Shown here: in pieces, positions 1 to 12,173 of the stretch
Layout of the letters: every line of letters starts with the position of its first letter
How positions within the stretch are numbered: position 1 is the first letter of the stretch
Assembly: GCA_964247055.1 (NCBI GenBank)
Contig: OZ176051.1
Coordinates: 8,432,001-8,496,000 of the forward strand
Length of the DNA stretch: 64,000 bases
From: Paragordius varius
Lineage: Eukaryota; Nematomorpha
Reading direction: 5' to 3'
The notes under the pieces: model-generated
What the model saw: only the letters and a program-made list of their open reading frames with translations
Databases searched by the model: none
What the model was told of the DNA's origin: nothing
Translations under genes and position numbers: made by a program

Positions 1-140
1 TGGATGCACATATTTATATTGTGCCTATTGGTCAGGAAGTGTAAAATAATTCGACAGTTAGCTAAGACTTTATTTTGATTAAGTTTGATGTGACTGTTTC
101 GAAATTTTCTCCACTTTGCGGCATGAATCATAAGTATGCC

Positions 141-2872
141 TAGGGTGACCAGATTTTTTGAAGGAAAGAGCGGGACAAATCTGAGAAAGGGGGGGGGGCA
201 TCGGCGTACACCCAAAAATTATACAAAAAATTTATTGTGATATTTATTTATTTTAAAACAAATACTTTATAAATATAAAAAATATTTTATCCCTTGGTCT
301 CAGGTTATTCGTACCTTATTCAATAAATTTACATGTGCAAGAACAAAGGGTGAAGCGATTGTAAGCAATGTCATTTCACAGATTCATTTTCTAAAATAGA
401 AAAAGATTTGCAGAAAATTAATCTCATATCGCTATATTCTAATGCACAAAATTATTTTCCACTCTCATTCTTTAACCAGTGAAAATTCTGACATAAATTT
501 TACCTCAATAATGAATATTCTGGAAAAAAATAATTTAAATGACAAAATCATCGCAAAGTGCGCTAGGTGGAAATGCAAGGAGCGGCACAAAAAATATTTT
601 AAATAATTTAGCGAATAATCTTAACCAAAACATTATTGGGGGATACACAACTTTATTCAAACAGCTGCTGATTGTCCATGGATGATGAAAATGTAGTTGT
701 AAAAATCCTAGGATATTGTAGAACTTGTTGGTTAGTTCTTTTGCCAGCTATTGAAAAAATTTTAAAAATGTATGATCGCCTAGAATCCTATTTTTTATCA
801 CAGGACAAATGTCTTAAATTCCAAGTCAAGAAAGGTTAGAAAATAATTTTATACCATTAACCATCCGCAATATTATAAATATAGGAAAACAAGGCTAAAT
901 AAACCGCCAAGATATCCTGTACTATATAAAAATGTTTTATACAAACTGTAAATATTATTGAAAGACTGGACGGTGCAAATCAATGAAATTGATCATTTTC
1001 ATTGGATAACATTAAAACCAGAATTTAATTGGTGCGATGTTCAAATATCATTTGATTACATCTGCATCTCCCAAAAATTCCCAACAAGTAATCTTTAAAA
1101 AATGATCTTTTTTCTGAAGTATCATTAGTTTATATTAATAATAAACTTAAATTATGGACAAGAGAAAAAAAAACAGTAGAAAAGAAATGGTAGAAATATT
1201 TTATCATTTTGAAATAAACTATGTTCCATACAATTATAAAAATTGTGGAATTTGCATTATATTTACCTGGATCCAACGCTGCTACTGAGCGCGTTTTTCC
1301 CACAGTAAATCAAGCGTGGACATCGGAAAAATCTTAAATGTTGAAACTTTAAAGGCCATTCATTCTGTTAAATATAATTTGACTCCTTGTGAAAACTTTT
1401 AGAATATTTTTAATAACATTTTGAAAGAGACAAGCTTGATTATATAGGAACTCTAACCATATACTTTGAAAAATTTTTTTCCAAAGTTACATTTGTCCTG
1501 TGATAAAAAATAGGATTTTAAAAGATCATACATTTTTTAAATTCTTTCCATAGCTTACAGAAGAGCTAACCAACGAGTTTTACAATATCCAAGCATTTTT
1601 TGATATTGAACTTCTGCATTTTCGCAGAATTCCTTAAGCGTTCAACGTGTACCGTGTATATAAAAATAAGAATATATTTTAACTACATTTTCTACATCTA
1701 GGGGTAACAAATCAGCAGCTGTTTGTATATCGTTGTGTATTATATGCGCTGCACACACAACGCCAATAATGTTTGATTAAGATTATCAGCTAATTTATGA
1801 AAAATATTTTTTGTACCCCTTCTTGTTTTTCCACCGAAGTTCGTATTGGTGTTGTCAGTGCAATATGCGATGATTTTGTCATTTAAATTATTTTTTTCTA
1901 GAATATTCATTATTGAAGTAAAAATTATGTCGGAATTTTCACCGGGAGCGAAATAAAATCTAAAATTAAATTTTTACTTCGGTTAGATTATAATATCTTA
2001 TTAAAGTGGGAAATAATTTTGTTTCCTTGTGATTTGATGAATCAGAGTATAGCGTATGAAATTAATTTTCAGCAAATCTTTTTGTATTTCAGAAAATGCA
2101 TGTGGCGAAAGGACATTGCATACAATGACTTCAGACTTTGTACGGGCACTGTAAATATTTTAGGAATAATCTGTGAGGTACAATCCATAAAAGGAATAAC
2201 TGTGATTATTCGCGTGAAAAGATAAAACGCCTTCGGCTAGTGCAAAATTCTTTTCTTCCTCTCCAAAAGCGGTTTTCGATAAAAATCGCTCGTTTTGTAA
2301 GAAGATAACGCCATATCTAAACATTTTATATGTTTCTGTGTTTCCATATGCTTTGTAATATCATGCTTGCCGCCATGTGCTAGGGTGAATTCCCCCTCGC
2401 GCAAAAAACATTTAACAAATGATTCACTCTTCGTTTTTTTGATAAAAGGAACTTCTTTTATTAATTTATCGTTGAATTTACAACCTCTTTGTGTACTCGC
2501 ATTCTTAAAATATCAGTACAAAAAAATATTTTATTCCCTTAATTTTCTAGAGTAAACGTATAAGCTACCGATTTGTGGTATTTATTTGTCCTAATGTTGG
2601 CAGTAGGAGTAGGAAGCAAAATGTATAATCATATGATATAAATTCGAAAAAAATATTTTTAATTTAGAAATAAAAAAATTAAATTTAGAATTGATATAGT
2701 TAAAGATAACTAATGATAAAAAATTTAAACGGATAAAAAAATAAATTTTTTATAAAAAATTTAAATGTATTTAAAAAAATTTTTTTTATATAATCGTGAA
2801 AAAGCGGGACATTACAAAAACGTAGCGGGACGCGGGACAAAGTGTAAAAAAGCGGGACGTCTGGTCACCCCA
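141..2872. mobile_element. Compound, broken hAT DNA transposon with two opposed transposase fragments
   Basis: The ends are inverted repeats of hAT type (left starts TAGGGTGACCAG, right ends CTGGTCACCC), each followed inward by a GCGGGAC-rich stretch. Inside, hAT transposase remnants lie on both strands. A plus-strand piece at about 430-1430 reaches the C-terminal dimerisation region (PGSNAATERVF at about 1270-1305). A minus-strand piece runs from about 2500 down to 1480 and includes a BED/zinc-finger-like N-terminal part and CTDNTNTNFGG at about 1830-1865. The two pieces share the segment at 510-830 (plus) and 1490-1930 (minus), so the element is an internal inverted fusion of two truncated copies. 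Neither piece has an open frame of useful length. I could not find a clean 8-bp target duplication. Confidence 0.8.
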
Positions 2873-2879
2873 GGTTGCC

Positions 2880-5220
2880 TTAATAGGAAAAATATTATTT
2901 TATGGGACATTTTATTTAAATAGGTTTTTGGGCGTTAGCCGTCTAATATTGTAATAAACCCATTAAATCTTGCATTCAAGTGTTTAAAAAGTAAATTAGC
3001 GATATATCTCTTAAAATTTAAGCTTATTTTTTGTCAATATTTTTATTGTCCTGCCCCAATTTTTTATTTAAATGGCTGAAAGAATATATAGTCTAGGTGC
3101 ATTTTTACCCTTTATCATTGTGCCATGCATTGAATGACATTGTTTTCTCCATACATTTTTAGATTATTGATTTATATGCATATTAACAGACTCTAACATC
3201 AACCCATTTAATACCAACATCTACTTCGTGATACTAATCCAGCAATTCCACATACTTTTCTATGTGGCACGCTGCTTATTTATGTTTTAAAAGCTTCAAC
3301 CCTTTAGTATCCATAGATACGATCATGGACGGATATTAATTATTTTGGATAACAAATAATTTTGAATATTATTTTAAGTAAACCTATATCTTTGATATAT
3401 CGATAAATTCAATGGGATACATAAAATCCTAAAAAGGTTTAAATTATAATTTCTCCCTAACTTGATAAACAATTGATTATGGCTTTAAGTAATAAATCAT
3501 ATTATTTTATTTAATTAAATAATTGTTTAAAATTGTCAAATCTTCGTTTTATATAAATTCATAAACGCTAAGGGATATTTATTTATAAAATAGGTAAAGG
3601 TTGTTTCATCATAAAATTTCAAATGTAATGAATCAATTATAAATAATATTTCGTTGTTATAATTTATTTCCATTATATTAAGCTTACAAAATGAGTAGAA
3701 AAACGTGAAGAAGTTTGGAGAAATATTTGAATTACTGGGACACTGAGGCAGATAATTTTTCACTTGAAAAAAAACTCAAAATATAAAAACGACTATTTAG
3801 TAATTTTGGTGTACCTTAGAAAAAATACTCTATAATTATTATGTTTTATTCCTAAAAGCATTATGCTAAACTTGTGGTAAAATAGAAAAGTGTTTGGACA
3901 AATGGTTTCATCTTCATCAACTTTACGAACTTTAGGTAACTCTCAATATTTAAAAAAATCTATATTATAATTACATAGGTGCCATTGAGCTTTAAAAACT
4001 TAAATTAATTGAATTTGTTGTTTATATTTTTAGTAGCTTTTTCATGAATTTCATTTGAAAAAAATCAAAATAGTTTCAGTAAAATTAGAATTAGGTGGCA
4101 AAAAAATATTACACTCATAAGCAAATGATTTGACTTAAGTGCTTTTTATCATCGAACACTTGCTGCCTTAGGTAAACCTCAACTTTCCACGCTTGACTTA
4201 CAAGTCACACCCATCCGGTATGGAGCAAATACCACAAAAGTGCAATTCTTTACCATAATGAAGCAAAAGCACTATGAAAATTTGATGCAATTTATTTTTT
4301 TATCAAAAATAAATATTACCAAAGTTTTTTCTGCTGCTCTAGTTATGCGACTTTTGGAATCGTTTGCATTGTGTTATTTTGAAAATATTAAAAATTCCCT
4401 CATTGAATTTGAATGGTGGGCCTAGTTAGTCGTGAACAAGACAATATTTGTTCGAAAAGCCCATACCTTAGGGGATGACGTAGCTACAATGAGGAATCGA
4501 TTCCGTAAAATTGCTTTTGGGTCCATATTTGCCCAAAAGTATTGGGAGTGATAAAACATAGCATAAGGTATATTATTTAATTCTTTTATTTTCGTATCGC
4601 TACTCAAATTAGTCAAAAAGAACATAGTATTTATTTCTGCATCATATATCAATCAGTAATTATGCAAAGCTCTCCAAATCATAACTGTTTTTATAACACT
4701 CACACAAAAAATATCTGAACGAAAATATGTCATCGAAAGCAAAATTTTTGCAAATATTCAGATGTATAAATTTTGAGCAGGAAAACGGTAAAAATTTTAA
4801 GATTAAATCGATATTTTGCACATTTTGCTTTTCATGTACTTAATTACGTTTCATTGCATTTGCTCCGAAGAATGATATGCCATCCCCTGCCCTAAGGCGT
4901 GTAAACGCGTAGAGAGCCGTTAAGGGTTTTACTATGTAGACAATGATGGTAAGAAGCAACACTGTTACATCCTTTACTGGATACCTGGATGATTATCACA
5001 TTTTAACATATGATTTGTTGATGCTAAATAATTTCTCAGATAAATTTTCATTTTCTTAATAATAAATGGTATAAATAATTTAAGTTGCGGTATATACAAC
5101 TCTAATTAATAAACATGTTTAGCGCCATCGAATATATTTAAATCTCAAGATTTATATCGTTTTCATTATGATTCGAATTAAACAAAAAGTTTAGCAAATA
5201 TCAAAATATATTTATGAAAT
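2880..5220. other. A+T-rich intergenic stretch, no gene seen
   Basis: The short open frames here (for example around 3536-3763 and 4240-4652) have no recognisable motif, no splice-site support and composition like the surrounding DNA. A region near 4.1-4.6 kb is slightly richer in G+C and may be a decayed repeat, but I could not assign it. Confidence 0.5.
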
Positions 5221-5229
5221 ACTAATGTA

Positions 5230-6995
5230 AATCTCGTGCTGCGGAGCCCGAGGAAGTCCTTCGGACTTTTTGGGGGGTGGAGAAGGGGGTGCTATTTGAA
5301 AAAAGGGATCAACAAAATTGTAATCCATATATGTGGATTATTTCGAAACATTATTTAATAGTTATGATCTCATAAAATTTTCAAAACTTTGCATTCATAC
5401 TAATATATTGTTTACTATTTAGAAGGCCAAAAATTGACGGCTAACGGAATAAACCGCTAAACTATAGTTTATACTTTTTTATGGGTATTATTTAAAGCCT
5501 TTATTGAACTTGCATGGCTTCTTAAGTTTTTTGAAAATTAGCTCCATAACCACGCCATTTTTATATGGCGTACCGGTAGACCCCTACCCAAACGTGTATG
5601 GAAAAAGCGCTGAGTTAAATTCTTTGTCTTTATAGGGCAAATGTTTGGAATTACCTTCGATACCATCGACTCATGGGTTATTCGAAAAAATACCTCAACA
5701 CTAAAAATCTTTATATGATGGCGTAAGAGCATAAAAGCTTTAAAAAAAAGGTAATAAAAATAACCGCCAAACCTTAATTTTTACCTAGTTACGGGTAATA
5801 TTTCAAGCTTTTATTAAGCTCATATGGCTTCATAGATTTTCTGTAAATTAGCTGCAAAACAATACAATTTCTATATAACCCAGTTTTTGGCGGATGCCCC
5901 CTACCCAGCCAATATAAAGACGTTCGATAAATTTTTTTGCCTTTATCAGGGAATCTGGAATCATCATTAAATCCAGATGTTTAGTTTTTGGAAGAATGGC
6001 TTCAAAACTAAATAATAGTTGATTAAGAGCGCATTTTTTAGGGCGTAAAGGCCCTAATTAACGGCTAATCCAAAAAACCGCTTGACTTAAATTTTTGCCT
6101 GTTTAAAGATAATATTTTAGGCCTTTATTAAACTTATATAACCTGATAGGTTTTCTTAATGTTAATAGGTGGCGCAGTTTTAGGCGGGTAGCTCCCCACC
6201 CAGAGACTGATGCAAAAAAAGCGCTTGATTAAAATTTATGTCTTTTTAGGGAGAATACCTGTAATCATGATTCATTCCATATGCTCTCATGAGTTTTTGG
6301 AAAAATTCCCTCAAAACTAAAAAATCATTCTATGGTGGCGCATTTTTCTGGGCGTGAAGGGCCTAATTAACGGCTGATTTTAAAAAACAGCACGACCTAA
6401 ATTTTTGCCTCGATACGGGTAGTATTTTAAGCAGCTATTGATCTCATATGGCCTGATGGGTATTCTAAAATTTAGCCCCAAAGGCACCCAAATTAGATAT
6501 GACGGGTCAGTTTTTAGCGGGTATTCCCTCACCCGGCAGCCAATATAAAAGAAACGCTGGACTAAAAGTTTTGCCTTTTAACAGGGATTACCTGGAATTA
6601 ATTTTTACGGTCTCATACCTTGGGCGTAAAATAGATTCAAAAAATTGTTTTTGTGGACTTTTTTGAGAAAGTGGCATTTTACGGGGGAAGGGGGCAAAAA
6701 GAGGGCTTAATTTTAAAAAGCGAGCCGACTATATTTTTGAATCGAAAATAGGTAAAATAATCATACTTGATGAATGGTCCAACACGTTTTCCGTAAAATT
6801 GCCTCAAAGACACTTTTGTGGACTTGTTTTAAAAAGCCCCGTTTTATACACGGGGTGGGCCGAACTGGGGACTTAATTTAAAAAAAGGCGAAGCTATTGT
6901 TAGGGCATTCATTAATGATTATATTTTTTTAAATTTAAATGGGCCTACCGGTTTTCCGGAAACAGATCACAAAGCCACCACTTTCCATTTTTATA
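5230..6995. repeat. Left arm of a long inverted repeat made of diverged ~310-bp units
   Basis: Four units start near 5431, 5752, 6060 and 6365 (spacing about 321, 308 and 305 bp). Each carries the landmarks TAACGGCTAAT, TTTTTGCCT, CTCATATGGCCTGAT and GGTGGCGCATTTTT in the same order. A fifth, rearranged part runs to about 6995 and ends at CCACTTTCCATTTTTATAAA. The same series appears reverse-complemented and colinear at 20.1-21.4 kb. The stretch is visibly richer in G+C than its neighbourhood. I see no coding capacity. It may be a satellite-like or foldback-type repeat; I do not recognise the family. Confidence 0.8.
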
Positions 6996-7527
6996 AATAT
7001 ATAGATATAGATTGCTTTTGATGTCATAATCCAACACACAGTGGTTTTCACAAATTAAAGAAGGCCCAAAAAATTTTTTCTCAAGGGCCGTACACCATAT
7101 AATAATTAATATTTCATAGCTGTTTGACACGTTTCAAATATTATTCTTCAAATAGCCATAAAAAGCACTTTTAGGGTCGGAGCGGCCGTTGGTGGGTGTT
7201 TGATTACCTCTTAAACAGCATATATCAAATTTTTTCATAGAGCACATTTATAGGTTTATTTTTTAATAGTTTATTAAAAAAACTGGTAAAAAAGTTAGAC
7301 ATTCAATATCCACATAGAGCTTTCTTGAACACAGTTTGCAATGTGATAAACATATATTTGGAAAATTTAGCTTCCACCAAATTTTAAATGGCATAATGTT
7401 TGGGGTATTTGATATAAATAAACAAAATTTCCACCCATTTATAGGCGAGTCGGAAAGCCAAAACCTACCCTAAGAAACATGACAGATTTTTATTAGATAT
7501 ATTTCTGCACTCTACATGTGATTATGA

Positions 7528-8701
7528 ATGCTGGAAAATAATTTTGATTGTAAAAAATGTGGACAAAATTTAAACTTAAAAACCTACGATTTGGATATAA
7601 TTCAAAAAACATCGTATGAAAATGTAGAGGTTTTTTATTATGGTATTTTATAGGTTTTTGAACATCTCATTGATATGGCCAAAGGATATATCGAGTTAGA
7701 ACACCCTCTTTGTGACGTTTTTTAATATAATTATAGAAGAAATGCCTTAATATTATAGAAAACTATCAGATAGAAAATTTGGAACTAATCGATAAAGAGA
7801 TCAATCATTATAAGAATCTTGAAAATATTTTAAATGTAAACGGTGGCTCGTTTAAAAAACATATTTTTACTACAGCCATAAATTTCAAGAAAGATAAAGT
7901 TTATTAATTTATATTTATGAGACAAAATTGGATTTAAAAAATAACGATATGGAATTAAATAAACGGTTAAATCAATTAAAAGTTTTGTATACTCAAGCTG
8001 ATAAAGAACATAAATTAGCGGTAGAGGAAAGTAATCGTATTCATGAATTGGAATCAGCGTATATAATTAATTTTTTTACCTATCATTGCTAATAAAAACT
8101 CGTATTTATGTCGTATAATATAAGTTACAAATCAATTTTTCCTTTAATGCAATTAGTGGATGTTTTGAAAACAATTATGGCTTTGTGATATTTTTTGGCT
8201 AATGGTTATCATTTTATGCTATTTTTTGAAAAGTATTATAAAAAATGATTTTACGTTTACGTTGTAAAATATTGTAAGGAGTTTTTACTTTAAACATTTT
8301 CTAAAATTTAAATATAAATGTTTTTATAAATATTGAAAATGTTTTATGAATATAGAGCTATCGAACAACACAACCGTTCATCCCTTGATAATCTTGTTGA
8401 ATCCGATAAAGACTTTACGTAAATTTTTAAATTTTTTTAATATTATGTTAAATTGTGCTATTAAAACTAAAAATGTGCCTTATGAGGTTGATGATTGATA
8501 TTACAAAATTGCTATCATATATTTTAAACTTGGTGTACATATGTCCTCCAAATTATAAACGAAATTTAATTAATAAATTAGTGAATTGGATACATACCAT
8601 TGTTTGCGATTCATATTTTGCATTTCAAATATTTTGGATTAGGTATAAATTATTTAAATTATTATAATGATAGCAGTTTACTGCGCTTTATATATATATA
8701 T

Positions 8702-8738
<37 letters not shown>

Positions 8739-11700
8739 GAAAAATTTCAAGATAAAATTTCCATAAGGTTTATTATTGTTTTGGCTCTATATGCATTGCA
8801 ATTAATATACCATTTACAATTCAAATTTACCCTTGAACAAATTAAAATCACCCTAAAACTATGTATTTTCGGGTTAATGAACAATATAAAATATATCTCT
8901 ATTGCTTCGTTTATCATATTTTCTGCATTACTTTAATTTTGAACAAAATTTCATTTTTTAAAAATATTAAAAAATATACGTAATTTTTAATTAAAAGCGT
9001 ATAATTTATTTTAAGGTGAATTTGAATTGTTCAAGGGTAACTTTGAAGTGTAAATCATATAATATATTTCTTTTTAGAAACAACAATCACCTAAATTACA
9101 TGAAATCTAAAGTTGCTAAATGGGATAATATTGACCCTATTAGTTTCGTCTTCAAAATAAGGTAATAAAAATATAAATTATTCGAAATTATATGTATAAA
9201 TGGCTTCTTGTAATTGTTTGGTTAATGTTTTAGTTCTTTTGAAAAAATGGTTTCATGATTTAGATTTTGAGTCTTTTAACCTTATATACTGCATTATTTT
9301 TATTTCCAATTTATGTCGCATTTCTTTACAATTATTACTAACACCGCAAACAATTATTATTAAACATAAAAAAATATTTTGTTGCCATAAATAAAATGAG
9401 AAACTTTGTAAAAAAGCGTTATTATATATATCGAATAAAAAGATTTGCGAACTTTAGAAACCCAAAACCGTTTTTATGAAATTGTTCCAAAAAAACACTT
9501 ATTTTTTCAGTCCAGCCTTTTTTCTAACTTTTTTTCAAAAAAACGGTGTTTTCATCTTGATATCTTTAATCACCTTTTTAATAATATGTAGTTTTAACCC
9601 GCAGTTCGGCTGTATAAATTCGTATCGTATGGGTCGATTATCAAAATCACACTCAACCCAAAATAATGAGAATTGTTTGCAGGATGGAAATGTCCCTTGG
9701 TCTGAAATTAATTTGGCTTGGGGTCAAACTGCTCTACTCCTACACGTATTAGCCCGTAAATGTCAATACGAATTTAAACGGTATCATTGTTAATACACAG
9801 AATTGCTTTTTATTCCAAATTTTTTTTTAGAATGACCCTTAACTAAATCTTATTGATTATTTGCATTTTTACGATTATTATTTAACTAAACAATAAAATA
9901 TATGTTTAATTATATAAATATCTGTAGAATATACTTAAAGAAAAAATGATAAATAATAAGAATAGCAATAACCATATAAAGGAAAATCTGTTGAATGTTT
10001 TAATTTAATGAAAATTTGCAGTACAAATACAAATTTTTAAGGCCTAATTTTATATTATTGTTTCACTTAACTTCCTTATACAATATGCATTTAAATGCTG
10101 TCTTATTCATACTATAGTTGATCAATTCGCAACACAGTAGTGTATAGAAAAAAAACAACAAAATATTCACTAAAATAAACAAAGTAATGTAAGATAGGAA
10201 AAACTTTTTTATTTAACACTTTGTCGCTTTTCCCATACACTACTGTGTTGCCAAAATAATTCAACTATAATGTGAATAAGCCAGCATTAAAATGCATAAT
10301 ATAGATACCATTTTTACACCCATGAATGTGATAATTAAAAACATTGTGTTATCATAAACGCAAATTATGTTCTTTTAGTTGGAAACTAATTTTGTTGGGC
10401 CAAAATTCAGAAATTCAACAACAATTACCACATAATCCTGGTAAACCTTGTGAAGCAACTAAAACTAAATCATCTAATGAAGGCGAAAAACAAAACGAGA
10501 ATCAAGAATGTGGTCAAACTTACCCCCTATATTATTCTGGACGCGGTTTTAAACTTTTTGGTGATACCCGATTTGATTTAGGCATGACAGCTTTTTCTGA
10601 TTGTATGGTAGAGGTGTGTTTATATAAAATATTACTGTTTTTGTGACCACTTATCAAAATTCTAATCATTGTATTTAAGAATATTTAGGGTTGAACATCT
10701 CCATATATTTGTTTTAAGAGTCTTCGTTTGATTTATTAATGGAGAAGAAAAATAAATTTAACAGAAAAGATATGCTTACTATACCATTTGCAATTCAAGA
10801 CTTACACACCCCAAGTTGGTCTTTGAACACTTCAAAGCGGTCCTAAATTTTTTTAAGGTTGGATTTATCTTTAACTTTTGCATTTATTTATTATATTTTT
10901 AACCTAATTCTCTAAATTTTTATATATTATTCAAAAAATAAAATTTTTTATTCAAAAACAACCTTTTTTGCTAACTTTTGCAAATATAACAACATTATTA
11001 ACTCGTAAATGTTTTGAAGGGAAAATTGTAATAACCCAGAAAACTTATATTTTTTTAATTACATGTTAAAATATTATTGAAATTCATGTATTTTTTAAAT
11101 TAATTAAGATATACGGTTTATGAATGATTAAAAATTGATAATGATTTAGAATTTATGTTAAATAAACGAAATAGGTTAACAATGATAAAAGAGATGAATG
11201 ATACACGATTTTATTCATAAAAGTTAAAAAAAAACTAAAAGTCAAAGGACCAACTCGAAGTTTTCAAGACCAACTTGAAATGTTCAAGGACCAACTTAAA
11301 GTTGTTTAAGGACTGACTTGAAGTGCAAATGGTATATTATGTTCATTTTCAATATTTATATTACAAAATTCTACCCATAAAGTTAAACCGAACTGTAAAT
11401 TAGATGAGATGTATAGTGTCAAATACCGAACTTTATTACCTTTGGAATTTATATTTTTGAGTAAATTAAACAAAACCTCATTACAAATTCGTATCGTCTT
11501 TGTGTAATGTCTAGCCATTGTATCCGTGTCTGTAATATTTGCGATCCCAGGCGTTATCATCAATGTTGGCAACACTTAAATCATTATTTATTGTTTTTTC
11601 CCAGTTAAATGTTGGTCTACCCCTGCGATTGTTACCTTCGGGATGTAGGGATAAATTTTATTTGTCCAAATATCTAATTCAATTTTTAATCACATATTAT

Positions 11701-12133
11701 ATCAAATATTTAATTAATTAATTCTCTCTATGCAAATATTTTTTAGTTATCGGAAGAATTACAAAAGCGAGACCCATCTTTTAATTTGCCATATCGCATA
11801 GAAAACGGCCGTTTTCTAGAACCAGTTAACACGGGTACCTCTCAAACCACTGTTTTAGTTTATTCTATCAAGTATCACATTTTTATGATCCCTCTCTATT
11901 ATATTTTATAAATATTTCCACAATATAGAAAATTTAAAATTGATAAAACAACCTATCTAGAGTCAATTTTATGCTTTTTACGTAAATTTAGCCGTTATAT
12001 TAGCTAATTATATTGATATTCAATTTTGTTTGTTTTTAGGGCACAATTCAACTCGGAAGAAAATTGGACTAAAGCTTTACGATACATGTTAAAGAATATG
12101 CAATGCTTACAGAGTTATGTCACGAATATGTGA
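7528..12133 (+). CDS. BECN1: Beclin-1 (Atg6), autophagy PI3K-complex subunit, 10 exons, 417 aa
   Basis: Exons: 7528-7629, 7654-7716, 7737-7898, 7922-8058, 8356-8418, 9078-9161, 9592-9780, 10379-10613, 11747-11871, 12040-12133. All phases agree and all introns are GT-AG. Beclin is the regulatory subunit of the Vps34 PI3-kinase complex that starts autophagosome formation. Visible landmarks in order are an N-terminal CxxC (FDCKKCGQ), ELEHPLCD matching VDHPLCEE of human BECN1, a coiled coil (about residues 60-200), and a BARA domain with [35 protein letters not shown] and [17 protein letters not shown]. Human BECN1 is 450 aa; here about 70 residues including the BH3 signature are missing, and the aromatic finger FFW reads KLFG. 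The start is the ATG directly after an in-frame TGA; an out-of-frame ATG lies 4 nt upstream. The first three introns are 24, 20 and 23 nt; the later ones are 168-1133 nt and hold several MITEs. Confidence 0.96.
7630..7653 (+). other. BECN1: 24-nt intron 1 of Beclin
   Basis: Starts GTTTTTTATT and ends TTTTATAG. Read through, it contributes an in-frame TAG, so it must be removed for the Beclin frame to continue. The octamer AGGTTTTT occurs across both splice junctions, as expected if the intron arose by a short tandem duplication carrying AG/GT. Confidence 0.85.
7717..7736 (+). other. BECN1: 20-nt intron 2 of Beclin
   Basis: Starts GTTTTTTAAT and ends ATTATAG. It separates HPLCD from KKCLNII. 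Its length is not a multiple of three and an in-frame TAA follows the donor, so only removal of exactly this stretch restores the family alignment (HPLCEEC in human BECN1). Confidence 0.88.
7899..7921 (+). other. BECN1: 23-nt intron 3 of Beclin with a GAG acceptor
   Basis: Starts GTTTATTAAT and ends TTTATGAG. It contains an in-frame TAA and shifts phase, so removal is needed to join KKDK to TKLDLKNND in the coiled coil. The acceptor is GAG, not the usual TAG or CAG. Confidence 0.78.
8690..8737. repeat. (TA)n microsatellite in Beclin intron 5
   Basis: Nearly pure TA dinucleotides with one or two interruptions. The open frame over it encodes only alternating Ile/Tyr and is not a gene. Confidence 0.9.
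8808..9058. mobile_element. MITE family A copy in Beclin intron 5
   Basis: Inverted ends of the form ACCATTTACAATTCAAATT, followed inward by iterated AATTCAAATTCACCCTTGAAC-type motifs; the right end carries the complement (GGTGAATTTGAATTGTTCAAGG). Related copies lie at 10.78-11.34, 22.75-24.31 (interrupted) and 62.89-63.19 kb, with a fragment near 46.3-46.4 kb. There is no coding content. The superfamily is uncertain. Confidence 0.7.
10084..10300. mobile_element. MITE family C copy in Beclin intron 7
   Basis: About 215 bp with long inverted ends (TGCATTTAAATGCTG... and CAGCATTAAAATGCA) and an inner inverted motif around CAACACAGTAGTGTATAG / CATACACTACTGTGTTG. Matching copies occur at 19.22-19.42 and 37.54-37.74 kb, and a shorter relative at 27.37-27.56 kb. 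Non-coding. Confidence 0.75.
10783..11336. mobile_element. Longer MITE family A relative in Beclin intron 8
   Basis: The ends are inverted (ACCATTTGCAATTCAAG and CTTGAAGTGCAAATGGT). Inside, iterated GACCAACTTGAA-type motifs near the right end face their complements near the left. It is about 555 bp and shares its outermost bases with family A. No transposase is visible. Confidence 0.65.
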
Positions 12134-12167
12134 TACATACTATTTTAATTATATGATTAAATCTATA

Positions 12168-12173
12168 AATAAA
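12168..12173 (+). terminator. AATAAA poly(A) signal of Beclin
   Basis: A canonical hexamer 35 nt past the Beclin stop codon, consistent with a very short 3' UTR in this compact island. Confidence 0.65.

Noticed and set aside
5240-5275. AAGTCC-TTC-GGACTT hairpin followed by T-rich sequence, resembling a bacterial terminator
   Set aside because: The context is eukaryotic and the hairpin sits at the edge of a repeat arm; it is most likely part of that repeat.
8667-8936. 89-codon open frame over a TA repeat
   Set aside because: The N-terminal part is only translated (TA)n and the rest lies in a MITE; it is inside a Beclin intron.
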